A stretch of 64,000 nt of DNA from Enterovibrio gelatinilyticus (GCF_028683095.1 NZ_JAJUBC010000002.1:1-64000); one strand, 5' to 3'; counted from the first letter of the stretch, positions 26,390 through 36,955 are shown. The notes: generated by a model not told the origin, from the letters alone. Numbers and translations are program-made.

Positions 26390-27964
26390 CTATAGCGATA
26401 CACTATCACCAAAATATTCAGCCAGATACTGATCAAAGCTAATAGCGTCGCCTTGCTCCACATCTTGCTGTTTTTTCAAACTAACACGGCTCTCTTCAAT
26501 AAACTGAGATTCAGACACAAGGTGATACTCTCCCTGTGAATACAATTCCGCATTTTGCTTCGCAATCGCAAGGCCAACTTTGCCAATACTTTGCTGTTCA
26601 ATGACTTCTCGCAACAAACGTGCTGACAAGGTCTTTTCGGGTTCATCGAACCAAGAAACAAGCTCATGACACACTTTTTGGTAGTTATCACCACCGTAAG
26701 CTTTGTCCATCACCACAGCAAGTTCGCTCAAGTCAGCGAAGACACGACGCCCCCATTCCGCTTGGGTTAACTGCTCACCTTGGCAACCGATTTGCAACGT
26801 TAGCCCTGGCTTACGTCCTTCCAGAACAATTTTGTTCCAGTTATCGCGCCAGCACGGAAGCTCACAGTCTGTCATAGGTTCGGAGTCAGACAAGGCACAC
26901 CAAGTGACAAACAAGTCCAAGAAGTAAACTTGCGTATCATCAATGCCTGTCGGACTGAACGGATTGACGTCCAGCGAACGAACTTCGATGTACTCAACAC
27001 CGCCACGCTCAAGCGCTTCAGAGGGCTTTTCACCGCTCTTAGCAACACGTTTTGGACGAATTGGCGCATACAGTTCATTCTCAATTTGAAGCACATTGGC
27101 ATTCAACTGGTTATAACCCGATGCATCCTTCACACCCATTTTTGCAAAATCTGCAGACGGTGTACGAATCGCGGCACGAACACCTTCAAGGTATTGGTCC
27201 AAACCATTGAATCCGATTTTTAGTCCACTTTGTGCGCTGTTGGTGTAACCCAAATCGCTTAATCGCAAAGACGTCGCATAAGGCAGGTAATTGGTACCTT
27301 TACCCAGCACGGTGAAATCAAGGTTGGTTTTGGTTTGGTCGATAAATGACCCACATAAGGCCGGCGATGCACCAAACAGGTACGGGATCATCCACCCAAA
27401 GCGGTAGTAATTTCGGATCAACCCAAAATAAGCATCTGACACGGATTCCTGACGGGCGTATGGCGCTTGATCGCCAAACATCGACTGCCAAAAACTGTCA
27501 GGGAATGAAAAGTTGAAATGCACACCAGATATGACCTGCATAACACTGCCATAGCGATGCTTCAGCCCTTGGCGATATAAGGTCTTCATTTGGCCGACGT
27601 TTGACGTGCCATATTGCGCCAAGGTGATGTCGTCTTCATTTTCGACATAACAAGGCATAGAGAGCGGCCATAACGATTCACCATCCATCGCGCGGTAGGT
27701 AAAGCGATGGATATCCTGCAACTGCGTCAGCATGTCAGGAACCGAGTAAGTCACTGGGGTAATAAACTCCAGCAGTTGCTCCGCAAAGTCGGTCGTGATC
27801 CATTGGTGCGTTAATGCTGAGCCTAACGCTATTGGATGGGCGGCAGATGACAATGTCCCTTCTGGCGTGATACGCAAAGCTTCGCGCTCCACACCTCGTC
27901 CAATGCCCTTAAGCGCGTCAGGTTGTTCAGACAGCGCTGCCAACCTTTGAGAAAAACTATTCAA
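26390..27964 (-). CDS. gshA: Glutamate-cysteine ligase GshA (proteobacterial type)
   Basis: Joins L-glutamate and L-cysteine using ATP, the committed step of glutathione synthesis. The 524-residue protein matches the gammaproteobacterial type 1 family (E. coli 518) from [15 protein letters not shown] to the end. Signature regions such as [25 protein letters not shown] and [14 protein letters not shown] are present. The start is TTG with a weak ribosome site. Its N-terminus aligns well with E. coli, so no other start is needed. It follows an M16 peptidase gene after 111 bases. In V. cholerae the gene after gshA is luxS, which is absent here. Confidence 0.96.
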   Translation of the reverse strand: MNSFSQRLAALSEQPDALKGIGRGVEREALRITPEGTLSSAAHPIALGSALTHQWITTDFAEQLLEFITPVTYSVPDMLTQLQDIHRFTYRAMDGESLWPLSMPCYVENEDDITLAQYGTSNVGQMKTLYRQGLKHRYGSVMQVISGVHFNFSFPDSFWQSMFGDQAPYARQESVSDAYFGLIRNYYRFGWMIPYLFGASPALCGSFIDQTKTNLDFTVLGKGTNYLPYATSLRLSDLGYTNSAQSGLKIGFNGLDQYLEGVRAAIRTPSADFAKMGVKDASGYNQLNANVLQIENELYAPIRPKRVAKSGEKPSEALERGGVEYIEVRSLDVNPFSPTGIDDTQVYFLDLFVTWCALSDSEPMTDCELPCWRDNWNKIVLEGRKPGLTLQIGCQGEQLTQAEWGRRVFADLSELAVVMDKAYGGDNYQKVCHELVSWFDEPEKTLSARLLREVIEQQSIGKVGLAIAKQNAELYSQGEYHLVSESQFIEESRVSLKKQQDVEQGDAISFDQYLAEYFGDSVSL

Positions 27965-28075
27965 GGCTGTACTCGTTTATATGTTGAAAGCAGTAAGATG
28001 GCTAAGGATAATCACTCTCCACGACAAAAGCCATCTCACTGTTTTAGTGTTAGCTTATCTGCCTAAAAATAACGT

Positions 28076-30928
28076 TCAATTCTCAATCACTAAACGCTTT
28101 ACAGGCAATCCTAGTGTGGCCAATGGAGACGCTAGCTTGTCGGCATCACCAACAACGATCACCTGATAGTCGTCGGGATCAAACCACTTACTTGCTAACG
28201 CGTTTAACGTCTGTTTATCCACTCCATCAATGATCGCTTTCTGTGTCGTCTTATAATCTGACGGCAATTCATGGCGCATGATGTTAGCAATAAGACCGGC
28301 CTTATCACTTGGCGTTTCATAGCTCAGGGCATCTTTTTGGCCTACAGCAAGGCGCAAGAATACAAGTTCGTCGTCTGTCATGCCCTGTAATGACATTTCA
28401 GCCAGCTCATTTTGCATTTCCATCACTGTTTCCAACGTGCTATCAGCGCGTACTTGCGCTTGAAACACTATACGCCCTTTGTCCTGATCACCCACCACGT
28501 AGCCACTTGCTCCGTAAGTGTAGCCTTTGTCTTCACGAAGATTGAGGTTCAAACGCGAGTTAAAGTTACCCGCAAGGTTAAAGTTTGCCAGCTGAGTTTT
28601 GAACATCTCACCAGTAGCGTCATAAGGCATTGCATGACGAACCATTTGCACGACGCTTTGTGGAGCTCCAGGTTTATCGACCAACCAAACCTTCGGTTCA
28701 CTCAGCGGCCTCAACGCCGCTTTGGCAGGTGCGGTGGCTTTCTCCCCCTTCCAATGGCTTAATCCATTGATTTTCGAAAGCAGTGTCTGCTTATCAAGAT
28801 CGCCAACCGCAATGAGCCTTGTGGTATCCGGCGTGTAATGCTTCGCATAAAACGCTTTCACATCGTCTAACGTCAATTGTCCTAAGGTTTCAAACGTTCC
28901 CTCTGATGGAAGAGCGTGCCACGAATCTTGATATAGCACTTCGCGACGAGCCTGACTGGCCTGCCATTGCGGGGTTTGATGGCTAAACTGAATACTTTCC
29001 AGTGCTTGCTTTTTCAATCGATCAAAATCGCTTTGCTCAAAACGCGGATTGAACAGCATGTCGCCAGCAATCATCAACGTTTCTTTTAAGTTCTTTGTCA
29101 GTGATGACACGCTAACCGTGGTGCTTCGCCCTGAGGCATTAATACTGACACTCGACCCTAAACGATCCAGCTTGGCTGCAATGTCTTCACTGGTTTGATT
29201 GAGCGTCCCTTCCGTGATCAAATCTGCGGTGAGTGATGCCAAACCATTCTTCCCTTCTGGCTCCATCAAGGTTCCAGCAGGAATGATCAGGTGCATGGTC
29301 ACGGTTGGCGTTTCATTGGTTTCCGCGCCCGTGATTGCAATCCCGTTGCCCAGTTCAGAATGGTAAAGCATTGGCACATTCACGGTTACAGCACCAGATG
29401 GCGCCGGTACGATGCTGCGATCAAATGTCTCTGGCGTTGTTTGCTGTGCAATCAAAGCAGCGAGATCTTTTTCATTGCTTGGTAAAGATTTTGCTTCTTC
29501 ACGCTTTGCCGTAAAGTTTTGGGGCTCCGCTTCCAGTGAAAGCTTGCCGGCAGGAACGACAGAAACCGTGACTGAGGGCTGCTGCCATACAAACGTGGTT
29601 AATGCCTGCTCAACGTCTTGGGTGGTCACATCACTGAGTTCTGTTAGCCACTTGGACAATCTGTCAGGCTCGCCGTAGAAGGTTTCATTCGATGCCAACT
29701 GAGCGACCTTGCCATGAACACTTTGTAAGCCGAAAACCGCGCCCGCTTCTGCGCTGCCTTTGACTTGTTCAAGGTCGTCTTGCTTGATGCCACGCGCTTT
29801 CAGCGAATCCAGCACTTTCAATACGTCTTGACGAACTGTGGTGAGATCCTGCCCTTGATTACCCAATACATACAGTTGGAACGTACAGGCTAGCTCGGCA
29901 CAGTCTTGGTATGCGCTGGCACTCAACACTTTACCCGGCTTAACAAGCTCTTGGTACAGCAAGCTATTGCGACCTTGCCCAAGTACCGAAGCCAACATAT
30001 CTAACGCCACGGTCGACTCCGCATCGGGATATTGCGTCGGCCAACTCATGACTAACATCGGCTGCTGGATTTTGTCTTCCAGCGTCACAAAGCGATCCCC
30101 ATCTAGGGTCACTGGCCACTTGTCTGCGGCAACAACATCCGCACCACGAGGAATATCACCAAAGTACTTATTCACCCATGCCAGTGTTTGCTCAACGTCA
30201 ATGTCTCCACCAATGGTAAGCGTGGCGTTATTCGGCCCATACCAACGTAAAAAGAAGGCTTTGAGGTCATTCACATCAACGCGGTTTAAATCCTCTACAT
30301 ACCCAATCGTCGGCCAACTGTAAGGATGCGTTGGCGGGTAAAGTGCCGCAGCCAATGTTTCGTGAACCAAGCCGTATGGTCGGTTATCGAAATTCTGAGC
30401 GCGTTCATTTTTCACCGTATCACGTTGAATCTCAAACTTGCGCTGCGACACCGCTTCAAGCAAAAAGCCCATGCGATCAGATTCAAGCCAAAGCATTTTC
30501 TCTAGCTCGTTCGCTGGCACGGTTTCGTAATAGTTAGTTCGGTCGCGATTGGTAGTGCCATTCACACTACCACCAGACTCTGTCACATATTTAAAGTGCT
30601 GCTGGTCACCCACATGCTTGGAGCCTTGAAACATCATGTGCTCGAAGAAATGTGCAAATCCAGACTTTCCGGGCTCTTCACGGGCAGAACCCACATGATA
30701 AGTCACATCAACATGCACCAAAGGATCCGACGCGTCAGGATGCAATAGAACCGTCAGGCCATTATCGAGCTGATATTTTTGGTAAGGAATGGAAGGTTGT
30801 CCTTGGGTTTGGGTTTCGTTTTTTTCAATTAACGTCACGCCCATCGGAAGAACTGGTTCAGGTGATGTCGAATAGACACCGCACCCAGACAGCGCAAGTA
30901 CGGCTGCCGTAAGGATAAAATAACGCAC
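28076..30928 (-). CDS. M16-family zinc metallopeptidase lipoprotein
   Basis: A 950-residue insulinase/pitrilysin-family peptidase anchored as a lipoprotein (MRYFILTAAVLALSGC, Cys16). It has two M16 halves. The first carries the inverted zinc motif HFFEH at 93-97. The second, from about 510, lacks HxxEH (EGKNGLASLTADL at the matching place) and is the inactive clamp-like half. The start is GTG with AAAGGAT upstream. It lies 22 bases after yqaA and is probably the last gene of the qor-yqaB-yqaA transcript. The same peptidase next to gshA and yqaA is known in V. cholerae. The substrate is unknown, probably periplasmic peptides. Confidence 0.92.
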   Translation of the reverse strand: MRYFILTAAVLALSGCGVYSTSPEPVLPMGVTLIEKNETQTQGQPSIPYQKYQLDNGLTVLLHPDASDPLVHVDVTYHVGSAREEPGKSGFAHFFEHMMFQGSKHVGDQQHFKYVTESGGSVNGTTNRDRTNYYETVPANELEKMLWLESDRMGFLLEAVSQRKFEIQRDTVKNERAQNFDNRPYGLVHETLAAALYPPTHPYSWPTIGYVEDLNRVDVNDLKAFFLRWYGPNNATLTIGGDIDVEQTLAWVNKYFGDIPRGADVVAADKWPVTLDGDRFVTLEDKIQQPMLVMSWPTQYPDAESTVALDMLASVLGQGRNSLLYQELVKPGKVLSASAYQDCAELACTFQLYVLGNQGQDLTTVRQDVLKVLDSLKARGIKQDDLEQVKGSAEAGAVFGLQSVHGKVAQLASNETFYGEPDRLSKWLTELSDVTTQDVEQALTTFVWQQPSVTVSVVPAGKLSLEAEPQNFTAKREEAKSLPSNEKDLAALIAQQTTPETFDRSIVPAPSGAVTVNVPMLYHSELGNGIAITGAETNETPTVTMHLIIPAGTLMEPEGKNGLASLTADLITEGTLNQTSEDIAAKLDRLGSSVSINASGRSTTVSVSSLTKNLKETLMIAGDMLFNPRFEQSDFDRLKKQALESIQFSHQTPQWQASQARREVLYQDSWHALPSEGTFETLGQLTLDDVKAFYAKHYTPDTTRLIAVGDLDKQTLLSKINGLSHWKGEKATAPAKAALRPLSEPKVWLVDKPGAPQSVVQMVRHAMPYDATGEMFKTQLANFNLAGNFNSRLNLNLREDKGYTYGASGYVVGDQDKGRIVFQAQVRADSTLETVMEMQNELAEMSLQGMTDDELVFLRLAVGQKDALSYETPSDKAGLIANIMRHELPSDYKTTQKAIIDGVDKQTLNALASKWFDPDDYQVIVVGDADKLASPLATLGLPVKRLVIEN

Positions 30929-30950
30929 ACACTATCCTTTCAAATAGAAA

Positions 30951-31388
30951 TCAAACAAAAAACAGGCCCCGGGTTACCAGCGCCAATATTACATATCTAA
31001 GGGCTTTCCCCGTCGCAATTAACAGCCAACACCAGTGCTGCTTTAATCGCAACCAACCTGCCGCTAAGCAAAGAGGGTCACCGATCAATGGCAGCCAACT
31101 TAACAACAAAGTCCAATAACCGTAGCGTTGTAGCCAGCCAATGGCTTTTTGACCATGCTTTTGCTCAAGGGTTCGCGCGGGAATGAATCGACCAATAAAA
31201 TAGTTTGTCATACCGCCTAAGGTATTTCCTAAGGTGGCAACGAGCACTAATACACCAAGGCTAAATTGGGATTCTTTAAGAAGAAAAATCAGGTTGGCTT
31301 CCGAACCACCTGGAAGCAAGGTCGCGCTGAGAAAACCGGTGGAAAAGAGCACCCACAGCGCGGAGTCGCCGCTAATCCAATCCAACAT
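30951..31388 (-). CDS. yqaA: YqaA family (DedA/SNARE-associated-like) inner membrane protein
   Basis: A 145-residue membrane protein with three to four hydrophobic segments and the pattern FLSATLLPGGSE...NTLGGMTNYFIGR, typical of the YqaA/DedA (VTT-domain) group. DedA relatives flip undecaprenyl phosphate or polyprenyl lipids, but YqaA itself is uncharacterised. Its start overlaps the end of yqaB by 17 bases. The yqaB-yqaA-gshA neighbourhood is also found in E. coli, here interrupted by the M16 gene. Confidence 0.93.
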   Translation of the reverse strand: MLDWISGDSALWVLFSTGFLSATLLPGGSEANLIFLLKESQFSLGVLVLVATLGNTLGGMTNYFIGRFIPARTLEQKHGQKAIGWLQRYGYWTLLLSWLPLIGDPLCLAAGWLRLKQHWCWLLIATGKALRYVILALVTRGLFFV

Positions 31389-31959
31389 CTGTCACCCGAA
31401 CATCAATGACATCCATGCCGGCCGCTTTTGCAGCATCAAAACCAAATACTGCATCTTCAAACACTAAGCATTTCTTTGGTTCGACACCCAACAGTTCGGC
31501 ACAACGAAGAAATGTGTCTGGAGATGGTTTGTGTGCGCCAACTTGGTCAGCGCCGACTACGTGATCGAACAGATCGAGAATCCCTGCCTTTTCCATCATG
31601 CGAGAGGCAAGCTCGGTCAAAGTGCCCGTTCCGACCGCCATCGGCATCTTTCCTGAAAAATGACGAGCAACCTCGGTAAACGGCAAAATAGTGAGATGAT
31701 TTTCTAGCAAAGAAGAAAAACACTGTGTCTTGTGGTCTGCCAATACCTGAGCATCAACATCAAGGTTCAGTTTTTCAATCAACGAACGTGCTGTCAGGAT
31801 GGTCGGGCTACCACCGCGAGTGTGGTACCACTCTTCCGACACAGAAAAACCAAAATCTGCTGCAGTTTGTTGCCAAGCAGCATAGTGACCCGGCATGGAG
31901 TCCAATAAGGTGCCATCTAGGTCGAATATTAATCCTTCATAGTCGTCATACCGACTCAT
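31372..31959 (-). CDS. yqaB: HAD phosphatase YqaB (fructose-1-phosphatase-like)
   Basis: A 195-residue HAD-superfamily hydrolase of the beta-phosphoglucomutase-like subgroup. E. coli YqaB removes phosphate from fructose 1-phosphate and related sugars. Motif I is FDLDGTLLDSM, and the later motifs are AVGTGT (position of the motif II Ser/Thr), AHKPSPDTF with the motif III Lys, and VFEDAVFGFDAAKAAGM. It overlaps the oxidoreductase gene upstream by four bases (ATGA) and yqaA downstream by 17, so it is the middle gene of a tightly coupled operon. Confidence 0.92.
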   Translation of the reverse strand: MSRYDDYEGLIFDLDGTLLDSMPGHYAAWQQTAADFGFSVSEEWYHTRGGSPTILTARSLIEKLNLDVDAQVLADHKTQCFSSLLENHLTILPFTEVARHFSGKMPMAVGTGTLTELASRMMEKAGILDLFDHVVGADQVGAHKPSPDTFLRCAELLGVEPKKCLVFEDAVFGFDAAKAAGMDVIDVRVTDVGLD

Positions 31960-32891
31960 TCAGGCATCTCCAATAATAATTTACCGCGCGTGCGGCCGGT
32001 TTGAATATCAACATGAGCTTGTACACCGTCTTCAAGCGGATACGTTTTTGCAATTTCAACGCGTACTTTTCCCTCTTGAACCAATGTCAGCAACGTATCC
32101 ATTTGTTCAGGTTTTGGCACCACCAACATGCCTTTCACATCGATTCCCAGTGGTTTTGCCGCAGCAATAATGCGGTCGGCAGTAATGGTAGGCACCGTCA
32201 CTACTCGGCCATTTTTCGCAACAGACTTTAGTGCCGCTTCACCGACATCACCGCCAACGAGGTCAATCAGTACATCGACGTCATTGACCTGCGCTTCAAG
32301 CGGTGAGACCGCGTAGTCCAAGGCTGTTGCACCCAAGCCATTTACAAAATCGATATTAGCCGCAGAACAACTCGCGTAGACACTCGCACCTTGCGCTTTA
32401 GCGAGTTGAATCGCGAAGTGTCCAACGCCGCCAGCACCAGCCAGTATCAGCACCTTCTCACCCGCTTTAAGCTCCGCCAACTCCAATGCCTGCCATGCGG
32501 TTAAGCCCGCCACAGGAAGAGAGGCTGCCGCTTCAAACGATACGCCATCAGGAATGCGAGATAGTACGTCAGCACTGGCACATAAATACTGACCGTAGCC
32601 ACCGCCTTCCACAATTCTTCCTGCAACGCGGTCACCCGCTTTAAATCTCGTAGAGTCTTGGACGACAACACCCGCCACATCGAAACCGGGAACCCAAGGC
32701 AAGATATCTTTGATTTTCTCGGCCCCCCAGCCCAAGCCTGCTCGCGTTTTTGCATCGACAGGGTTTACGCCAGCAAAAGCCACTTTTATAAGGACTTGCC
32801 CATCTTGCGGCTCAGGAATATCAGTGTGTTGGAGTTTCAGCGTTTCAGGTCCGCCAAACGCGGTAATTGCCAGTTGAAGATTTTGAGGCAT
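31956..32891 (-). CDS. NADP-dependent quinone oxidoreductase-like protein (MDR family)
   Basis: A 311-residue medium-chain dehydrogenase/reductase without the structural zinc site, of the quinone oxidoreductase type. It has an N-terminal GroES-like domain (about 5-110, with GVNPVDAKTRAG and PGFDVAGVV) and a Rossmann domain with the nucleotide motif GAGGVG near 152. It probably reduces quinones or enals with NADPH. The physiological substrate is unknown. It is the first gene of the run leading to yqaB, yqaA and the M16 gene. Confidence 0.9.
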   Translation of the reverse strand: MPQNLQLAITAFGGPETLKLQHTDIPEPQDGQVLIKVAFAGVNPVDAKTRAGLGWGAEKIKDILPWVPGFDVAGVVVQDSTRFKAGDRVAGRIVEGGGYGQYLCASADVLSRIPDGVSFEAAASLPVAGLTAWQALELAELKAGEKVLILAGAGGVGHFAIQLAKAQGASVYASCSAANIDFVNGLGATALDYAVSPLEAQVNDVDVLIDLVGGDVGEAALKSVAKNGRVVTVPTITADRIIAAAKPLGIDVKGMLVVPKPEQMDTLLTLVQEGKVRVEIAKTYPLEDGVQAHVDIQTGRTRGKLLLEMPE

Positions 32892-32936
32892 GTGTCGTCC
32901 TTAATGCGTGTGATGTCCTGTGTTCAGTTTCAATAA

Positions 32937-32969
32937 AAAAGGCGGAAGACACAATGCCTTCCGCCTTTA
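32937..32969 (-). terminator. Terminator of the oadGAB operon
   Basis: GGCGGAAG (32941-32948) and CTTCCGCC (32958-32965), extended by A/T pairs, form the stem. A run of six Ts follows on the minus strand. It separates oadB from the oxidoreductase gene. Confidence 0.87.
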
Positions 32970-33030
32970 TTTCATGACTTTGTCGTGTTGTTTGGTTTGG
33001 ATTAGTGGTTAACCCACGATTAAACTTCGG

Positions 33031-34329
33031 TTAACCGACCAAGGCCAATAGCACACCCGCTGCAACGGCAGAACCCAATACGCCTGCTACGTTAGGGCCC
33101 ATTGCATGCATCAGCAAGAAGTTATGCGGGTTAGCGTCTAAGCCCACCTTATTAACCACACGTGCCGCCATTGGCACCGCTGATACACCCGCAGCACCAA
33201 TCAATGGGTTGATGTTGTCTTTGCTGTATTTGTTCAACAGTTTCGCCATCAATACACCAGCAGCCGTACCGATACTGAATGCTACCGCACCCAACACAAG
33301 AATACCCAGAGTCTCAATGTGTAAGAACTGTTCAGCTTGAAGCTTCGAACCGACAGACAAACCCAAGAAAATGGTGACGATATTGATAAGCTCATTTTGC
33401 GCCGTGTTTGATAAACGATCTACCACACCACACTCACGCATCAAGTTACCCAAACAGAACATACCGACCAACGGCGTTGCCGATGGTAAGAAGATAATCG
33501 CCATGACCAGTACAGCCAGTGGGAAGATAATCTTCTCGGTTTTCGAGACATGGCGTAGCTGCTTCATCTCGATCTTACGTTCTTCTTCCGAGGTAAACAG
33601 TTTCATGATCGGAGGCTGAATAATCGGTACCAATGCCATGTAACTGTATGCTGCAACCGCAATGGCACCCAGCAAATCCGGAGATAGCTTACTCGCAAGG
33701 AAGATAGCCGTAGGACCATCTGCACCACCAATGATTGCAATCGATGCTGCGTCCGCCAGCGAGAACTCCATGCCTGGAATCAAGTTCAGCAGGATCGCAC
33801 CAAACAGTGTTGCGAAAATACCAAACTGCGCCGCTGCACCAAGCCACAAAGTACGAGGGTTAGCGATAAGTGCGCCAAAATCCGTCATGGCACCAACACC
33901 CATAAAGATGAGAAGCGGTGCAATACCCGATGCGATAGCCACACTGTAGAAAGAGTAAAGCGTACCATCAGTGAATTTTGCTGCATGAGCGGCTTCATCT
34001 AACTCTTTGAGTTGATGGAGATCCGCACCGTCCATCGCCATTTTAATGGCTTCTGGATTCGCATCACCAAGACCTAGGATACGGGCAAATTCCCACATCA
34101 CATCAGGACTCGCAGCGTACAACGCATTTTGTATCGCATTATTTGCCAAGCCCACTTCGGGAATATTGGCAAGAATGGCACCAAAACCTATCGGCAATAG
34201 CAGCAGTGGCTCAAAACCTTTGCGGATGGCTAAAAACAGCAGCATGCACCCAACAAAGATCATGACCAATTGGCCAATCTGGAAATTGGCAAGGCCCGTG
34301 CCTTGCCAGAGGATTAACAAACCTTCCAT
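33031..34329 (-). CDS. oadB: Oxaloacetate decarboxylase beta subunit OadB (Na+ pump)
   Basis: Membrane subunit that decarboxylates carboxybiotin and couples this to export of two sodium ions. It has 432 residues and many hydrophobic segments, with conserved sequences [15 protein letters not shown] and, near the end, [18 protein letters not shown]. It follows oadA after 16 bases, with a good ribosome site (AGAGGAAA). It works with OadA (carboxyltransferase and biotin carrier) and OadG. Confidence 0.97.
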   Translation of the reverse strand: MEGLLILWQGTGLANFQIGQLVMIFVGCMLLFLAIRKGFEPLLLLPIGFGAILANIPEVGLANNAIQNALYAASPDVMWEFARILGLGDANPEAIKMAMDGADLHQLKELDEAAHAAKFTDGTLYSFYSVAIASGIAPLLIFMGVGAMTDFGALIANPRTLWLGAAAQFGIFATLFGAILLNLIPGMEFSLADAASIAIIGGADGPTAIFLASKLSPDLLGAIAVAAYSYMALVPIIQPPIMKLFTSEEERKIEMKQLRHVSKTEKIIFPLAVLVMAIIFLPSATPLVGMFCLGNLMRECGVVDRLSNTAQNELINIVTIFLGLSVGSKLQAEQFLHIETLGILVLGAVAFSIGTAAGVLMAKLLNKYSKDNINPLIGAAGVSAVPMAARVVNKVGLDANPHNFLLMHAMGPNVAGVLGSAVAAGVLLALVG

Positions 34330-34345
34330 GTTTTCCTCTATCCCC

Positions 34346-36139
34346 TTACGCCAAGTTCATCAATGGTGAACCAACGGTAACTGAATCACCTTCTTTCACC
34401 ATGACGTCTTGAATAACACCAGAACGAATCGCGCGAACTTCTGTTTCCATCTTCATTGCTTCAAGAATGATCAGTACATCACCCTCTTGAACTTGGCTAC
34501 CTTGCTTAGCAACCACTTTGAAGATATTACCCGCCAGTGGCGCAGCCACAGCCTCAGCAGTACCCGCTGTTGGCGCTGAAGCGACAGGAGCAGATTGTAA
34601 TGCTGCGGTTGGGGTGACAGAAGTAAGTTCACCTTGAGGGCCAACAACCACATCAAACACCTGACCATTTACTTGCACACTGTAAGCTTCGGTGTCGCTA
34701 GCGGCTGCAGGCGCAGATGCAGGAGCGGCAGTTTGTGCCACATCTTTCTCGCTACCAGGAGCTGGCTCAAATGCATCAGGGTTACCGCGGTTCTTAAGGA
34801 ACTTAAGGCCAACTTGTGGGAACAGGGCGTAGGTCAACACGTCGTCAACTTGCGCTTCTGCTAGCAAAATGCCCTCTTCTTTCGATTTGGCGATAAGCTC
34901 ATCGGTCAGCAAGTGAAGCTCTGCTTCCAGCAAATCAGCTGGGCGGCATGTGATTGGCTCAGCACCATCTAACACACGCGCTTGCAGTTCTGCGTCAACC
35001 TCTGACGGCGCAGCACCGTATTCACCTTTCAGTATGCCCGCAGTTTCTTTGGTGATGCTCTTGTAGCGCTCGCCTGTCAACACGTTGATGACAGCTTGCG
35101 TTCCAACAATTTGTGACGTTGGGGTAACCAGTGGAATAAAGCCAAGATCTTTACGAACGCGTGGGATCTCTTCCAACACTTCATCCATACGATCAGCAGC
35201 ACCCTGCTCTTTCAACTGGCCTTCCATGTTTGTCAACATGCCACCAGGCACCTGAGCAATAAGAATGCGGGAATCTACGCCCTTCAGCTGACCTTCAAAC
35301 TTGGCGTACTTCTTACGTACTTCACGGAAGTAAGCTGCGATAGGCTCAATCTTATCAAGTTGCAAACCAGTGTCGCGCTCAGTGCCTTGCAGCATCGCTA
35401 CCACGGTCTCTGTTGGGGTGTGACCATACGTCGAACTCATTGAAGAGATTGCGGTATCAAGGATATCCAGACCCGCTTCAGCCGCTTTCACGGCAGTCGC
35501 AGTAGAAAGGCCTGTGGTCGCATGACAATGCAATGCCAGTGGAATATCACACGACGCCTTAATACGCTTGATAAGCTCTTCTGCTTCGTATGGGCGAAGC
35601 AAACCTGACATGTCTTTGATACACAAAGAGTGACAGCCCAAGTCTTCAAGACGCTTCGCTAGGTCGATCCATGTATCCAAGGTGTGATGAGGGCTAGTGG
35701 TGTACGACAATGTACCTTGTGCATGCGCACCCACATCAACCGCAGACTTCACCGCTTTTTCAAAGTTACGCACATCATTCATCGCATCAAAGATACGGAA
35801 AACATCCATACCGTTTGCATGCGCGCGTTCAACAAACTTTTCTACAACGTCATCTGCATAATGGCGATAACCTAAGAGGTTCTGACCACGCAGTAGCATT
35901 TGCATCGGTGTTTTCGGCATGGCTTTTTTCAGCTCACGCAAACGAACCCATGGGTCTTCACCAAGAAAACGGATACACGCATCAAACGTCGCTCCACCCC
36001 ATGTCTCTAAAGACCAGTAACCGACATCATCAAGCGCCGCAGCAATGGGTAACATGTCATCAAGACGCATACGGGTCGCAAACAGCGACTGGTGGGCATC
36101 ACGTAAAACGACATCTGTAATAGCGAGTGGCTTAGACAT
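34346..36139 (-). CDS. oadA: Oxaloacetate decarboxylase alpha subunit OadA (biotin enzyme)
   Basis: Peripheral subunit that moves the carboxyl group from oxaloacetate to biotin, yielding pyruvate. The carboxyltransferase domain (about 1-460) begins with [18 protein letters not shown] and has [11 protein letters not shown] and a metal-binding HCHATTG. A Pro/Ala-rich linker at about 470-525 leads to a biotinyl domain with EAMKMET, biotinylated Lys563. The length of 597 is usual. It is the middle gene of oadGAB. This locus next to csrA corresponds to the housekeeping oad copy of vibrios rather than the citrate-fermentation copy. Confidence 0.98.
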   Translation of the reverse strand: MSKPLAITDVVLRDAHQSLFATRMRLDDMLPIAAALDDVGYWSLETWGGATFDACIRFLGEDPWVRLRELKKAMPKTPMQMLLRGQNLLGYRHYADDVVEKFVERAHANGMDVFRIFDAMNDVRNFEKAVKSAVDVGAHAQGTLSYTTSPHHTLDTWIDLAKRLEDLGCHSLCIKDMSGLLRPYEAEELIKRIKASCDIPLALHCHATTGLSTATAVKAAEAGLDILDTAISSMSSTYGHTPTETVVAMLQGTERDTGLQLDKIEPIAAYFREVRKKYAKFEGQLKGVDSRILIAQVPGGMLTNMEGQLKEQGAADRMDEVLEEIPRVRKDLGFIPLVTPTSQIVGTQAVINVLTGERYKSITKETAGILKGEYGAAPSEVDAELQARVLDGAEPITCRPADLLEAELHLLTDELIAKSKEEGILLAEAQVDDVLTYALFPQVGLKFLKNRGNPDAFEPAPGSEKDVAQTAAPASAPAAASDTEAYSVQVNGQVFDVVVGPQGELTSVTPTAALQSAPVASAPTAGTAEAVAAPLAGNIFKVVAKQGSQVQEGDVLIILEAMKMETEVRAIRSGVIQDVMVKEGDSVTVGSPLMNLA

Positions 36140-36176
36140 ACGACATAACTCCTTGTAATTGTATGTTTCGCATCAG

Positions 36177-36422
36177 CTAGCGCTGGCGACTACGGTATTT
36201 ATGCACCGCTGCAGATATGGCAGCGATAGTATCCCCTGAAATTTGACCATTATTATTTTGATTAGGTGTGGTGGTCGACGTTACCTGAGGGGGTAACTCT
36301 TCGGGGACAAGACGTGACATCAAATTGACCAAAGCGATCAAAATGGTGAGAAAGACGAAAACCACGGCCATGCCAGTAAACATCAGCGTAGCGGCTTGCT
36401 CGAGTGTGCTTCCCAAATCCAT
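36177..36422 (-). CDS. oadG: Oxaloacetate decarboxylase gamma subunit OadG
   Basis: Small membrane subunit that assembles the complex and binds zinc through its C-terminal part. I use the ATG at MDLGSTLEQAATLMF (81 residues), with AAGGAAAA upstream. An earlier in-frame start at 36485 would add 21 residues that look non-native and lie over an inverted repeat. A single membrane helix (about 15-35, FTGMAVVFVFLTILIALVN) is followed by a Pro/Gln/Asn-rich linker and a basic C-terminus (HKYRSRQR). It is the first gene of the operon. Confidence 0.93.
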   Translation of the reverse strand: MDLGSTLEQAATLMFTGMAVVFVFLTILIALVNLMSRLVPEELPPQVTSTTTPNQNNNGQISGDTIAAISAAVHKYRSRQR

Positions 36423-36482
36423 AGGTGTTTTCCTTCCATTTAACCAATTGGCTAACCAACCAATCAGCAACAACACTTCTCT

Positions 36483-36501
36483 CAAATGTGACTGACATTT
36501 G
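36483..36501. promoter_or_regulatory. Inverted repeat upstream of oadG, possible operator
   Basis: CAAATGT and ACATTTG are exact complements with a five-base spacer, about 60 bases upstream of the oadG ATG and near the expected promoter. The binding protein is unknown. Confidence 0.4.
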
Positions 36502-36822
36502 TTGAGAATTTACTTATTCAGTTAAGTAGTCGGTCAAAATACTAACAAATCACAATAATGACAATCCTGTAATACCTAACATTTCTGCCATTTTCGGCCT
36601 CTGACGCAATAAATACAATCAAATGTTATTATATTGTTAAAAGAAAACACTATTCGAGCAGGTGACTTTGTTGTCAAAAATAACACAACAAAAGCACTAA
36701 TCATCAGAGGGTTAATCGCATATTTCAGCCATAAACAGACAAGACATGCCAGAAAGCATCAAAAACGAATAATGGGCGTTGTGAATAAAAGATTTAACAA
36801 TTGAGAATTTGAGAAATTAGTC

Positions 36823-36848
36823 AAAAAAAGTGAATTGAAATTCAGTTC
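36823..36848 (-). terminator. Weak candidate terminator of the tRNA cluster
   Basis: TGAAT-TTCA-ATTCA on the minus strand (36831-36844) is followed by seven Ts. The stem is short and AT-rich, so the call is tentative. No better terminator is seen after the last tRNA. Confidence 0.35.
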
Positions 36849-36878
36849 TGTAGTATGGGGAGTCGTACGAAGATGAAA

Positions 36879-36955
36879 TGGTGCGCGTGGGAGGATTCGA
36901 ACCTCCGACCGCCTGGTTCGTAGCCAGGTACTCTATCCAGCTGAGCTACACGCGC
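36879..36955 (-). tRNA. tRNA-Arg (ACG)
   Basis: 77-base cloverleaf with acceptor GCGCGTG and encoded CCA. The anticodon loop is CTACGAA between CCTGG and CCAGG, and the T-loop is GGTTCGAATCC. The anticodon ACG is read as ICG. It is the last gene of the cluster in transcription order and identical to the other three Arg genes. Confidence 0.97.

Larger units (their letters stand above)
36423..36878. other. Intergenic region between oadG and the tRNA cluster
   Basis: 456 AT-rich bases without a gene. Nearest oadG is an inverted repeat CAAATGT-N5-ACATTTG (36483-36501), a possible operator. A poorly matching promoter-like TTGACC (complement at 36532-36537) lies beyond it. Close to the tRNA genes is a weak hairpin with a T run that may end tRNA transcription. 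Between about 36540 and 36820 I see nothing definite. Confidence 0.5.

Noticed and set aside
28076-30928. Loss of the zinc motif in the second half of the M16 protein as a sign of decay
   Set aside because: Two-half M16 peptidases normally have one active and one inactive half, so this is expected.
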